From Symsagittifera roscoffensis (lineage: Eukaryota; Xenacoelomorpha; Acoela; Convolutidae), in NCBI RefSeq assembly GCF_963678635.1, contig NC_087064.1, forward strand, positions 67,630,025-67,694,024: a stretch of 64,000 nucleotides of DNA. Reading direction: 5' to 3'. Below, piece after piece: positions 24,976-36,108 of the stretch (the first letter of the stretch is position 1; each line of letters begins with the position of its first letter). The notes under the pieces were generated by a model, which was not told the DNA's origin, ran no database searches, and saw only the letters and a program-made list of their open reading frames with translations. A program made the translations under genes and the position numbers.

Positions 24976-27400
24976 AATTCAACGAGCAACGAAGCAAAGA
25001 ACGGTTAACTTTTTAAATTTTTACGGAAACACTTAAAGTAGAAGATAGACGATGCGTTTCAAACAGATTGAAGTTTCAAAATTCTTTGAAGGTGAAATCT
25101 TTGATCCTAAAAATTTATTTGCCAGCTAGCAATCTTTCGAGAAACAGCTCAAACAGGCAAAAAAAACCTGAAAAGAAAGAAAAATGATTTTGTGTGAGAT
25201 TTCGGGAAGCGCTTACATTCAACTATCTGTTTAAAGCATCAACATTTTTGCATTAAACTTGAATCACACTGCCTAAAAACGAATCACGCTTGTTAAAGAA
25301 AAAATTGATCGCGTTGGTCGTGGTTGTGCTCCTCGGAAACGTCTCGGGCTGTTAATGTTGATGTGGCTTAACTATCACTCCATTTTAATAATCGTTTTAT
25401 TTTCTAAAACCTAGTGTTAATAGATTATCTGGTTAAACAAAAAAAACTTGTTAAATAGAAAAATTAACATACATTTTTAGTTAAACTTCTACAGCATAAA
25501 TTTTCTTCATCAATTTGTGGTAGGAAACTTTAGAACAATGACTGCAGCTGCGAGAGGCGTTTCTGTGGAGCTTAGCAACGAGCAACGAAGGGTTATCTTT
25601 TGCCCGCTAAACTGACCGGCAATGCCTCAATGTTTTTGTAAGATTTCATATGAATTGTTTCCCGATAACTGATGGCTGGCTTGACCCAAATCAACAAAGC
25701 AGGAAAACTGATTGCAAATTAAAATCAAGTAAACTTAAAAAACAAGTAAACTGATTGCATTTTCAAGTAAAAATTAAGTAAACTGATGCAATCGGTGTAC
25801 TTGACAAACAAGTAAACTGACTGCATTTTAACGCAAATCAGTTGTTTCAAGTGAGTTTTTTTTTCGAAACGTACAATAATCTATACTATCAAAGATCAAC
25901 ACAACGGATTTTTTAGCAAACGTCAAAAACCAGCCTGATATTTCTGCAAAAAAAGCCATCTATACAAGTTCTATTCTTTTTCTACGAGATGAAGATTTAT
26001 ACAGAATTTTTGGGACAACAGCATTCAAACCAACGTGTTGCGAGACTGCCAACAAGTTCTAGAACTCTAGAGCCGGCCATTTTGAAACGAGGCTGTCGAA
26101 CAAGATGATCGAAACTACAAAAAAAATAAGTTCATAAACTTTCTTTCTGTTTGAAAATTTTTGCCTGAATAAGTTATATACAATTGTTCTCAATTTTTAA
26201 ACTGCATTGATTTTTTGTCTTGACTGTTTGAAACATATCGAGTATAGAAAAACAAATACACGTGTTTAACTTTTATCTGGTACATGTCAGGTACTTACAT
26301 AAAAACTACTGTTTCAATCAAGCAACACAATTGTGTTGCTAAGAACACAAATGGAAATAAAAAAACTAAGCTAGTTTTTAAGAAATACACATTCAAAATA
26401 CGCAAAAGTATGCATCCAAATTATCGAAACTAAAAAAAAACTTTAAAAACAAACAACAAACATTTATTTTTAATACATTCATAGCTAAAAAGATTTTACT
26501 TAAGGCCACACAGATGCGTGTGTTTATTTATGATTTTGTACAAGTTTTTGTACATTTAACGAACATGGAGAGCTGAACTATTCTAGAATTTTCAGAACAA
26601 ATCACGGCTTGAATTAATTCAGTTTGAGGTTTAAACAGTTATACAAACATAATTACGCATATGGATGCATAATTCTTCCACTCAAACACAGAAAATGCAG
26701 ACATACGAAGACAATTACATATCCATATTCTTTACATATAATCAAACTCAAGTTAATACACCTTGCACATAAAGTCGTTCAAAAAAGATATAGAAAAAAT
26801 TAATAATGATTAGAACAAAAAACTGAAAAATTTTGATGTTAAGTTCTAAATCTAGTTGCATTTGCACGTATGAAAATGTTCAAGCTTAGCACAGATTTGA
26901 GTACATTTGTCCAAATTTTTTTCAACCCTCTTCAGAACTTCGCAGGCAGAGATACACGGTTAAAATCTGGTACAATTTTAGTGTCTGGTGAATTTTTTCA
27001 CAAATTTGGGGAAAAAATCAGTTGAGTTTAATTGTTTTTTCAATTCATAGTTACACAACTAAAATCGGTCTGATAAGTTCATAAATGAGTACATACTTTT
27101 GCATAAGTAATCCCATATCCTAGAACATACACGTATGCCATGCTTGCTTATACAAAAAAAATAACTACACCACATACCTACACTTAATCACACACAGTAG
27201 CTGATTGATTATCTGACCCAATTAGCAACTGGTGAAAAAATCCAGATTTCATACAGAAAAATAAGTACAAAAAAAGATTAATTTTGATTTCAAGGGATAA
27301 TTCCAACTAGAATTACTTATTCTAAATTGTTTCGAAAGTTTTTCAAAAAAATCTTATTTAGACTTTTTGTTATACCAAGGAACTACAAAAAGTTTTCACT
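24975..27400. other. Unassigned AT-rich DNA with a short AAGTAAACTGATTGCA repeat
   Basis: CAACGAGCAACGAAG occurs at ~24980 and again at ~25569. Between 25685 and 25860 the word AAGTAAACTGATTGCA recurs four to five times with variation. A minus-strand ATG near 26084 opens only a 27-codon frame. Nothing here can be called a gene. Confidence 0.4.
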
Positions 27401-28720
27401 GAACATGAATTACATTTAAACTCACAAAATGATTTCGACTTGTAATACCTGGCTTGAACATAGGACAGATACAAAAACTAGAAAATTTTCCATACACTTT
27501 TGACGAATCTTGAACCATTACTAGGTTGAGTTTGAATTCTAACTAAATTCTGATTACTGTTGCATTTTGAACATACAATCATACATTAAAAATTTTACAC
27601 ATATGTATTAACACAAGTATTTTTACCAAACGTACATGTTTAGATAAATTCCTATGATATATCAAACTCAACCAATTTTAATATTTTTATCAGGTTAAAT
27701 CATCAACGTTTTCGAATTGGAAAAGTTCTGGAATTGTGTAACTGCTATCTATCAATCAGATATCTCATTTGAAGGTGTGAAACATATGTAGACGTATTAA
27801 CAATCTGCTGATTACGAGATATAAATGTGGACAAAAGCTGTAATGAGCTTTAATAACTGTCCAAATCTGTCAAATCCAACTTTTTAGTACAATCTTTGAA
27901 TATAATTTTTCATAGGATCAGAGGGCAGGCAATATTTACTTTCAACTTTGCTGACCAAATCTTATACAAGTTTTTTTTCTTGCTCTTTTCCTGACTTGTA
28001 CTAATTTCAGCTCGCATTGATTTGAAGTGACAGTTCTCGCTTGTTTTACTTAAATGTTTGCTCTCCGTTACCTGAAAAAAAGTTTTATATTCTTTATGAA
28101 AGTATTGACAGATTCCACTTATGAGTGCACGATTTTTTCAAAATCATTTTTACAAAAAATTTGTTGTCATTGGTCGGCCTGGAGAATGGAGCCACTAACT
28201 TCATCTCCTGTCACTCCTGTTGCAGATCCCTTTCCAACAATGAGCCCTTGGTGCACTCGGCAGACAGGTAAAACTAGCCTTGTGGAAACGCTAAATTCTC
28301 CCGAAAGAAAATTGACCAGAATAAAACAATCTTTTTTATACTTGAAGTCTATGCGAAACAATTTTGAGTCTGTTTTGTGTTTTTGCTGCATCGCTGTGAC
28401 AATTGAGTTGACTTCATTTTCTTAAAGTTTGCATTTTGTGATGATTGACCTAAATTATTATAAGAAAACTAGATTCACACTTTATCCGCTCTTTAGTTTA
28501 AATAATCATAATAAAGTGATCTGTTTCGGTAAGCTTTACGTCTGAAACAATACTCCTTGGAAAAATTCAATTTCACAAAAAAGGACTAGATTGTTTGCTT
28601 TGCATAACTTTCCGAAAAGATTTCTTTTTGAATTGAAAAAAAAATTATTTCACAAAATTTTGAACATCATCTTAGATAGAAGAGTTTCCTTCCTCTAAAA
28701 CATACCTTTTCAAAGGTAAC
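27400..28720. repeat. Inverted, diverged relatives of the 22.2-24.9 kb repeats
   Basis: Segments here match the reverse complement of the left block. TTTGACGAATCTT and ACTAGGTTGAGTTTGAATTC at 27506-27545 match the complement of 24800-24855. TTTTACACATATGTAT (27593) matches the complement of 24740-24760. GTGTAACTGCTATCTATC (27735) matches the complement of 23425-23445. CACAAAATTTTGAACATCATCTTA (28650, in two parts) matches the complement of 24570-24600. The matches are patchy, and their order is only roughly that of one inverted block. Confidence 0.5.
28186..28267 (+). CDS. Candidate first coding exon (28 aa), unknown protein
   Basis: An ATG at 28186 opens a Ser/Thr/Pro-rich frame (MEPLTSSPVTPVADPF...) that reaches a consensus donor, ACAG|GTAAAA, at 28268. 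The exon would be 82 nt and end in phase 1. A pyrimidine-rich stretch ending TTGCAG at about 28225 could instead serve as an acceptor for a shorter internal exon. Local base composition is clearly less AT-rich than the flanks. A similar short exon with the same phase and an excellent donor lies about 1 kb downstream at 29194. I found no downstream exons that clearly belong to it. The minus-strand ORF over the same region (28391-28167) is the alternative reading. Confidence 0.3.
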
Positions 28721-29193
28721 TTTATGCACGTTAATTGATTTCATTCTGAAAAAAATACAGCTCAAAACCATCATATATGCAAAATGCAGGGCATGAAGAG
28801 GAAAAAAACGTTTGAACTTCTATTCTTTCAGCTTTTTGTGTTTAATGAAGTTTTTGAACATGAAATGTTTAAATATTCTTCATTCAAAATGGTATTCCTA
28901 ACATAATATCAAACGGAAGACTCGGACGACCAGATTGTAAAAAATACTGAGATATGACCGCGGATTTTCTGCGTAACATAATTCAGTTCCGTAAAGCTGC
29001 GCAAAAACTCTGATTCAAAAATTAAAAGGCGTCATATTATTGCTCTGTTTCATGCCCAGTTTCATTGCTTTGTGGGTTTTATACTAATTATTCTGGTGAA
29101 TTCCATACATTGTCATATACATAAAAAGCAAAGTTACTCATTTGTTACATCAATAATTTGTGTTAAATAAATCAAAAGTTCCATTCAAACATC
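28720..29193. other. Unassigned AT-rich DNA between the two candidate exons
   Basis: No recognisable coding sequence. If the two candidate exons are alternative first exons, this stretch would hold the promoter of the second. No clear TATA box or initiator can be singled out in such AT-rich DNA. Confidence 0.3.
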
Positions 29194-29281
29194 ATGGCTG
29201 ACTCGTCTGCCATTTTCCCACCACCTGCCATCATCTGTTCTTCTAATTACTTTCCGTGTGGTCAAAATGCCAAAAACATTG
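29194..29281 (+). CDS. Candidate first coding exon (29 aa), unknown protein
   Basis: The ATG in ATCATGGCTGAC (A at -3 and G at +4) opens MADSSAIFPPPAIICSSNYF..., which runs to a strong donor, ATTG|GTATGT, at 29282. The exon would be 88 nt and end in phase 1, as does the candidate exon at 28186-28267, so either could splice to the same downstream exon. It is rich in Ser, Pro and Cys, with no hydrophobic signal-like core. The reading frame continues past the donor to 29379, but composition becomes AT-rich there. No partner exon could be identified. Confidence 0.35.
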
Positions 29282-29399
29282 GTATGTGGCTGCAATTTAC
29301 AGGTATAAGCAAATTGGGCTTAAGCAATTTTGTACAATCAATGGTTGTACTCCAGTTTGTGTTTCTTGCCAATAAGTAGCAGGTTCGGAGAGCATTAGC

Positions 29400-30280
29400 G
29401 GTAGAAGAGCCAAACTGGTTTAATAAAAGATTTTATTCTGAAAAATTTGGGTGTTGATTTTTTGATCGGAAGCACTAAATTGAACGTAAATCATAACATT
29501 TATTGCAATTAAAGTTCCAGTTTTTAGACTGTTGGAAAGAGGAGATTAATTAACAACAAAAGGAAAAGACTATTGATTACAATCTCAATTTGCGCCTCTG
29601 ACAAAAAAATTGATGGAGCAATTTTGAATTTTTCCTTCCAAAAAATTTGGTTCCGCCATTTGAAATTATTCTAGGAAAGATTTTGCTTTGCATTTTTTTG
29701 AAAAACAATTAGAAATTGTTTGTCATGTTTCTGAGGTATAGCAAATCCATTATTATGATTTTGTTTTGCCAGCTAACATTTTATTTTTTACCTGCTTTCT
29801 TCAACTTTTTTTAATCAAAAAAGGCTAGCCATGCATTTTTTATGAACAAATTTTGTGCGATTAACAATCTTCTCCGAAGAAGTTTTCTTCTCTTAATGAC
29901 AAAAAAAACAATTTTTATGCCAAACAGCAAAAAATAGAAATTTTATACGACTACGCTGATTTGCTAAAAATTTTTTATATGACTAGCTTTTTTACATGGA
30001 CTTAAGGTACGTAAATTTTAGTATTCAGGTATTTATTTCCTTGAATTAAACCTAGGTAAGCCATTCAACTGGAGTTTGGAGTTAAGAAAGCGTTCAAACA
30101 ATTCTTTGTATAATACATTGTTTTCAGTCCTAAAACCCTTTGAGGTATTTAATTCTGGCGACATTTTCTCATTGAGGCTACTCGCAAAAACACCCACAAA
30201 AAGAGCATACATTTTATGCATAAAAAATCACAGCTACATGTCCGTAAATTTTGGAGCATGCTGTTTTAGCCGGTAGACCC
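29400..30280. other. Unassigned AT-rich DNA
   Basis: The opposed ORFs at 30033-30276 overlap on both strands and show no known domain. Nothing else is recognisable. Confidence 0.35.
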
Positions 30281-30282
30281 AA

Positions 30283-31128
30283 TTTGGTTGAATCAAAACG
30301 AGCAAATAACATAATATACAATCAAAATTTTACTGTATTAAACGGTTAAGAATCGGCAATCTTGTAAAATATCCATAAAAATTGTACATTTTCTGGCGTG
30401 ACCATAAAAATTGGTCCTATTTTTTTCAGTCATAAAAACAGTACATTTTTGTTTCAGCTTGAAAAATCAGAAGTTTTTGATTGTTGTTAGTTGGGCCATA
30501 AAAATATGGCAATCATGGCTTGTTTTCTGCTCGAAAAAAAAATCGGACATTTTGTCTTGTTTTAGCGGCTAGAAGAAAGCTCGGCGGTATTAACATGAGT
30601 ACATAACCGAGTTACTCAAAGAATTTTTATTGTACTAAACCACTTACAATTGGCGATCTTGCAAAACTTTTATCAAAAAGTGGACATTCTTGACTCGGCC
30701 TTAAAAGTTGGATTTTTATTTTGTTGTTATCACGGTCGTAAAAAATCTGATAAATATAGCGTGTTTTCTGCTCGAAAAAAAAATCGGACATTTTGTCTTG
30801 TTTTAGCGGCTAGAAGAAAGCTCGGCGGTATTAACATGAGTACATAACCGAGTTACTCAAAAAATTTTTATCGTACTAAACCACTTACAAAAAAAGTGGA
30901 CATTCTTGACTCGGCCTTAAAAGTTGGATTTTTATTTTGTTGTTATCTCGGTCGTAAAAAATCTGATGAATATAGCTTGTTTTCTGCTCGAAAAGAAAAT
31001 CGGACTTTTGTCTTGTTTTATTCGCTAGAAGGAAGCTAGAAGGCATATATCAGAAGTACTTACAAAATAATCAAATTTTAAATCGCTTACAGCTGGCAAT
31101 CTTGTAAAATATCCATAAGAAGTGGTCT
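30283..31128. repeat. Tandem array of ~217-241 bp units (about 3.5 copies)
   Basis: The phrase TGTTTTCTGCTCGAAAAAAA starts at 30521, 30762 and 30979, giving spacings of 241 and 217 bp. Between them the order ATCGGACATTTTGTCTTGTT, GGCTAGAAGAAAGCTCGGCG, ATAACCGAGTTACTC, AGTGGACATTCTTGACTCGG is kept. A more diverged unit precedes it (30283-30520, with GGCAATCTTGTAAAATATCC). The last unit is followed directly by a family A copy. Confidence 0.9.
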
Positions 31129-31130
31129 TT

Positions 31131-31646
31131 TTGTTCCGACTTTCGGTACGAAAGTAACGGAATATTTGTGCTCGGGGTGGGTTTTTTTTCTTCAGACAAA
31201 TTTCGACTTTTTAACTAGCCATTTTTGACGGAATCATTCAAAAAATATTGTTGCCCTGAGCTCAAATTTGAAAAGATATTCACCTGTGATCATTTTTTGT
31301 AAAGTTATGAGGGTTTAAAAATTGCCATTTTGACCAATTTGGGACAATTAACGCGCGATATAATTCGCGCTATTAACGCGTAAGCGGAGAGTTAATCCGT
31401 CTTAAAATCGTTCCAAATTGGTTGAAAGAAGCTTATTTGCCATAATTGATTTGTTACAAGGAGCGAAACCTATCTTTTTCTATTTTATATGGCGTGTGGG
31501 GGGATGATTTTCATAAAAAATTTCGAATTTTAGAATTTTTTTTTTCATTTTATTTTAAGACATTTAATTTTTAAAGTTATTACTGCTCCATAATACCCTA
31601 AAAGGCAGTCAGAACATTCAGGGCTTCGCCCTGATACGAGCAGTCT
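31131..31646 (+). repeat. Family A dispersed repeat, near full length (forward)
   Basis: This is the best forward copy, about 516 bp. It starts TTCCGACTTTCGGTACGAAAG, where ACTTTCG/CGAAAGT can pair. The centre carries ACGCGCGATATA and TTAACGCG inverted words. It ends with a perfect 7-bp-arm hairpin at 31618-31634 (TCAGGGC-TTC-GCCCTGA) and then ATACGAGCAGTCT. No protein is encoded. The hairpin about 11 nt before a conserved terminus is reminiscent of Helitron/Helentron-type ends, but the last bases are not CTRR and no partner autonomous element is in the window. Confidence 0.88.
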
Positions 31647-32705
31647 TATTTGATTTTGCGTGTTATTTTTCGTGTCTTTGAAGAGTTACAAAAGTTATAG
31701 TTTTTTAATTTGTCTTTTTATTTTCAAACAAATCAGACTGTATAAGCGAATATCAAACATTGACAGTTCGGCAAGGCAAACAAGTTAAATTAAAAAGATA
31801 ATGTTTAAGACAAAATAATTTTCAGTTGTTGAAAAAGTAGCAGAAGATTTGGGAGGATGCCGAAAAAGCTGTGATGTCTTGACATGCAGGTGAGTCCGTT
31901 ACTTTTAATCAATATTCTGTTGATTGAACAATGTTGCGATAAGAAAAATTAAAAACCCCGACACTAATCCCCACAGGGAGCGGTAGGGTGTCACCAACCC
32001 GGTTACTCGCTAACCAAAAAAAAACTGTTCCCGGCTGCAGAAATTCAGGTAGAAAACTTTTCTCCTTCTTCGAATTGACCGAGAATAGCAGTTAAGAAAA
32101 CTTTTGACGATTGCATTAACTTCCTGCGCAGAAAATTTTGATTTCTATCATTGCCAGTCCATTATTGCCAACAACATTTTTCAGGAAGCCGTTCTTATCG
32201 GAAATTTCTTTTTTTTCTCACAGATTGCGCTCTCATAAAGGTATCTCGTAATATCTATTAATCCATGATTAAAATCATGTTTAATGGTGGTTGTTTGTCT
32301 CAGGGAATACTTTCAAATCATTAATGATAAATATTTTTTCGCTTTGATCTCAGTTTTGTAGATTATTAGACATTCAACAAAGCAAATCTGGTTAGCAATA
32401 TCTGCTTGCTTTTAAAGTTCTCACTTGCGAGCGACAATCCTTACGACACCGTACTTTACTTATCATAGGTTTTATTTATGAAGCGCTGTCTTTTTCGTGA
32501 AAAGTTTTCTCGTAAAAAATTACCATAAAAAATTATCCACAATTTTTTCGAATTCTTCATTTATCACGGACACTATTTTATTATATTCATTCAAATGATT
32601 TATTCAAATTCTATTGGTTTTTATTTTATAAATCTTTATGTCAGTTTTATTTCAAACTTGATGATGGTTTGGAAAACTTGGACAGTTTCGGACAATTGCG
32701 CGTTT
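31647..32705. other. Unassigned DNA
   Basis: A less AT-rich patch at about 31960-32040 (CCCCGACACTAATCCCCACA..., then CCGGTTACTCGCTAACC) stands out. I can assign neither a gene nor an RNA to it. Confidence 0.3.
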
Positions 32706-32946
32706 TGTTTCCGACTTTTGTCGAAAGTGACGGTATATTTGTGTCAGGGGGGGTTTCTCTCGACTGTTTTTGCAGCAATTTTTGACAAAAAGTTCTATAT
32801 CATTCGAAAAGTACTGTTGTCCTATGCTCAAGCTGAAAAAAAATATTTTACCTGTGATTATTTTTCGTAAAATTATGGTTGTTTAAAGATTGCCAATGTG
32901 GCCAATTTGGGAGTATTCAGAGTTTTGCCCTGATACGACCAGTGTT
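32706..32946 (+). repeat. Family A dispersed repeat, internally deleted (forward)
   Basis: Carries the 5' end (TTTCCGACTTTTGTCGAAAGT), the middle phrases ACCTGTGATTATTTTTCGTAAA and GGCCAATTTGGGA, then jumps directly to the 3' end (ATTCAGAGTTTTGCCCTGATAC). The central CGCG-rich part and the GGCGTGTGGGG part are missing. Confidence 0.85.
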
Positions 32947-33399
32947 GTTGTAATTAATACTTCAAAGATTTTTTGTTCAAGATTCTCAGAAATAGATTGT
33001 TGTCTGCCTGAAAAATTTTCAAATTTTCCGTAACAAATACCTTTTCAAATAATTTAAGTGATTCATAAACTAATTCAAAATTTACCAAAATTAACAGTTT
33101 CTGCAACATCGGCTCTACATATTTATACATTTCTCTCTCTCATACATACACACACGCTTGAAAATCCGCCGGTAATTCCATTTAATTATTTTTGTACTTG
33201 TGTTCTTTCATTTTTTAAGACCCGCAGCTGCTACCGCAATGAAATTTTATTTGACATTCTTGTCAAAAAAAAATCATTTTTTCTAAGACTCTTACAGAGT
33301 AGGATAAATTTAATGTTGTCAGACTTAAATGTTCAGTCAGTCGCAATCGCGTAAATTTTTCAGCAACCTTGTAGATATTGATTCAAATTTTTCCATGGG
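32947..33399. other. Unassigned DNA
   Basis: The plus ORF at 33058-33354 (98 codons) has a CATACACACACACG tract in it and no recognisable domain. It is not called as a gene. Confidence 0.35.
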
Positions 33400-34620
33400 A
33401 TAATCAAATAACCCATTTTTATAACTCGTTTGATTAAGTATTTAAAAAAACCGCTATTCCACAAACTCAATATCCCGTTTCTTTAGATATTTCAGAAAAC
33501 CGCTATTCTACAAACTTAGTATCTCGTTTGGTCAATTATTCGAGAGTACCGGTTTTTCACAAACTTAATATCCTTTGCGGTTAAGTATTTGAGAATACCG
33601 GCATTTAACGATATATTATCCGATTGGACACATTGTATCCCATTTTGAGAATGCCGGTATTCCACGAACTTAATACCCAGCTTCTTTAAGTATTTGAGAA
33701 TAACGGTATTCTACAAATTTAGTATCTCGTCTGGTTAAGTATTTGAGAATACCGGTATTTTACAAACTTAATATCCTTTGTGGTTAGGTATGGGGGCGTT
33801 CAACAGTGCCGAAGTACAACAGTGCCGAAAAAGGCGGGAAATTTTCAGAATAACTTAAACTCATTTTCTAAAGAGCGAGAAATTACTGACGCTAATAATC
33901 AAAGAAAATCACTCCAATTTTGGCGCCAAAATGCCTGCAACTGCAAATTAAACATTTATTTAGGCGCCAAAACGTCTAAATTGCAAGTTTTCTCTCCCAA
34001 AATCTTTAAGTGCCACTTAAGATTGTAAGCGATTGCCGTTTAATTTTTGTTTGCCGCACTTAATATGTTGAAATTTGTTCATATTTTCGGCACTGTTGAA
34101 CAAAATTTTCATTTTTGGCACTGTTGAACTAAGTTTTATTTTTCGGCACTGTTGTACTTCGGCACTGTTGTACTGCCCCGTTAGGTATTTGAGAATACCG
34201 GTACTCAACGAAATTATTATCCCGTTAGAGAAATAAATCCCATTTTGAGAGTACCGGTATTCCGCAAACTTAATAGCCCTTTTCTATAAGTATTTGAGAA
34301 CACCGGTATTCTACAAATCTAGTATCTCATCTGGTTAAGTATTTGAGAATACTGGTATTTCACAAACTTAATATCTTTTGTAGTTAACAATACCGGTATT
34401 CATCAAAAATCATTTTTTCGTTAGAGAAATTATATCCCATTTTGAGAATACCGGTAATCTACAAACTTGATACCCCATTTCTTTAAGTATTTGAGATTAC
34501 CGGTATTCTACGAACTTTAGTATCTCGTTTGGTTAAGTATTTGAGAGTACTGGTATTCAACAAAATTAATATCACATTTGATTAAGAATTTGAGAATACC
34601 GGTATTCCAAAAACGTTTGA
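33400..34620. repeat. Palindromic satellite: ~50-bp monomers with GAATACCGGTATTC, ~200-bp higher-order unit
   Basis: The monomer is roughly GTTAAGTATTTGAGAATACC then GGTATTCTACAAACTTAGTATC. Its core is a 14-bp perfect palindrome, GAATACCGGTATTC, kept intact or nearly so in most of about 20 units. Neighbouring monomers differ, but the variant TATCCCATTTTGAGA recurs at about 33632, 34230 and 34432. Once the 388-bp insertion at 33792 is subtracted, this is a spacing of about 200 bp, i.e. higher-order units of four monomers. Confidence 0.9.
33783..34188. mobile_element. 388-bp Mutator-type MITE (33792-34179) with 9-bp target duplication
   Basis: The element is bounded by GTTAGGTAT at 33783-33791 and again at 34180-34188, a 9-bp target duplication within the satellite. 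Its ends are inverted: GGGGGCGTTCAACAGTGCC on the left and the complement GGGGCAGTACAACAGTGCC on the right. The ends are built from the repeated unit CAACAGTGCCGAAGTA, two copies on the left and about four spaced copies on the right. The interior has no coding capacity and contains two TTGGCGCC-like words. A 9-bp duplication and long TIRs are the hallmarks of Mutator-like elements. Related terminal sequence occurs at 47531-47575. Confidence 0.92.
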
Positions 34621-34724
34621 TGCACCATTCTGAAGATTTTGTACAGCACCTTTTCAGAACGAACCGAATATCACGTACCAAATTACCATTACCGAATATT
34701 ACGTTCAAAAATATCAAATCATTA

Positions 34725-35130
34725 GGGGCGAATATAGGTGGAGGGGGCGGGCGGCGGGCGCCTCTTTTCTCTTCAGGGATTCGACCGCCTGCCGACCCAA
34801 AGGGTCCCCCCTTTGTACTATTTTGAGATTTCTATTTTTAGTGACGGACCCATAAATTTTTTAAAGGCGCCTTTTGCGCCAATATACACTAATTTTGAGG
34901 GGGGGGGAGCGCCCGCCGAAAAAACGCGATTTTTTGGTCAAAATTTAAAAAAATTGCCTAAAAACGCCTTTTTTGCCCGTTTTTTTTGACGCAGAAAATT
35001 TGGTCAAAATGGGGTCTTTATAGTAATTTAGGAGATCTCAGAAAATCAATTTGGTCGACCTAAGAAAAAGGTTGACAAAATTTTCGACAGTTTTTTTGAA
35101 AATCCCCCCCCCCATCCTAGATCCTCCCTG
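34725..35130. repeat. GC-rich, poly-G/poly-C-ended segment, probable small mobile element
   Basis: Begins around GGTGGAGGGGGCGGGCGGCG and ends in CCCCCCCCCCATCCTAGATC. The two ends are roughly inverted (AGG.GGAGGGGG against the complement of CCCCC..CCT). It contains an internal run of nine or more G near 34898. The ORFs across it (34578-34826, 34738-34989) are Gly/Arg/Pro-rich translations of the composition. No target duplication was identified. Confidence 0.4.
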
Positions 35131-35414
35131 CAAGTCATATTTGTTATTTGTTTACACAAAAATTAGAACAAGCTTTGGAACAGTCGGTAGTTAAGTCTGC
35201 AGCAATAGTGTGAGAATTAATTGCTTTGATCTGACATATTTTGATAAGGCACATGGAAAATCTGAAAGAAAAACTTTAATTTTTTTCTCAAATTCAAACA
35301 GTGAAATTTACAATAATCTGAACTGTTTAATCATGCTTCAATAATGGAGTGTTTCTTACCACAACTTCCCTGTTTTTCAAAGCTGAAACAAGCACATACA
35401 CTGTCGAACTTGAT

Positions 35415-36108
35415 TTAGAAATTGGTCCTGCTGTTAAACTGATGGATTGACGCGCAACATATTCCATTTTCCCCATCATCGTGTTTTGTTTCAGCTGCGA
35501 TAACTTCAGCCTTATCTGAGTTAACATCATTGTTATGTGCAGCTCCATATTGCTTTATAATTAATTTGCGCATTTGAATTTGCTGGTCAATGCTAGAATT
35601 GTTGCGGTTTCCTGGCAATTTATTGATTTGATTCATCGCAACATCAACGCTTTGGTGTTCTTTTCTAAATTGGTTTTTACCTTGAATCCTTTTTTTGCCT
35701 GGGTTTTGGGCCTTGTCTTTCGCAAAAGATTTGAAAATTTTTAGTTTCTCTGCCACTTTTTCTCTGAATTTGGGATTTCGAATGCACAGCAATGCAAATG
35801 AGGTTGTCATGTTTAAAGTACCGCATGTGAGTCTAAGGTCAGTTATCAAACGAACAAGTAAGCTTCTTTCATGGTCATTGATAGCATCGACGATTATGCC
35901 TTTTTCAACTAATCTGCCGACAAAAATCGAACACCAAATAGTGGTTGATACTATGAGATAGCATAGACTGCTGATCACACATCCATTCGCTATCAGTTTT
36001 TCCCTATTTTCATCATCTGATGTCATTTGTTCCGTTTCGCGCATGATTCCAAGCATCTTTCTAAATATTACACGGGTCTGTTCGGTTATACCCCCTAAAT
36101 GATCACAA
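35415..36108 (-). CDS. GPCR exon 3: TM6, TM7 and long C-terminal tail
   Basis: Starts after ATCATTTAG and reads GITEQTRVIFRKMLG (end of intracellular loop 3, acidic stretch after it), TM6 (GCVISSLCYLIVSTTIWCSI), extracellular loop 3, and TM7 (LRLTCGTLNMTTSFALLCI). An amphipathic start of helix 8 follows (RNPKFREKVAEKLKIF). The tail of about 115 residues is basic, then Asn/Gln/Asp-rich, with two Cys near the end (ICCAS) that could be palmitoylated. It has a stop at 35415. The ORF in another frame at 35327-35548 is a shadow. Confidence 0.8.

Noticed and set aside
34578-34989. Gly/Arg/Pro-rich overlapping ORFs
   Set aside because: Products of the GC-rich low-complexity segment; two frames of the same text.
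35695-35961. Plus-strand ORF opposite GPCR exon 3
   Set aside because: Shadow of the receptor coding strand.
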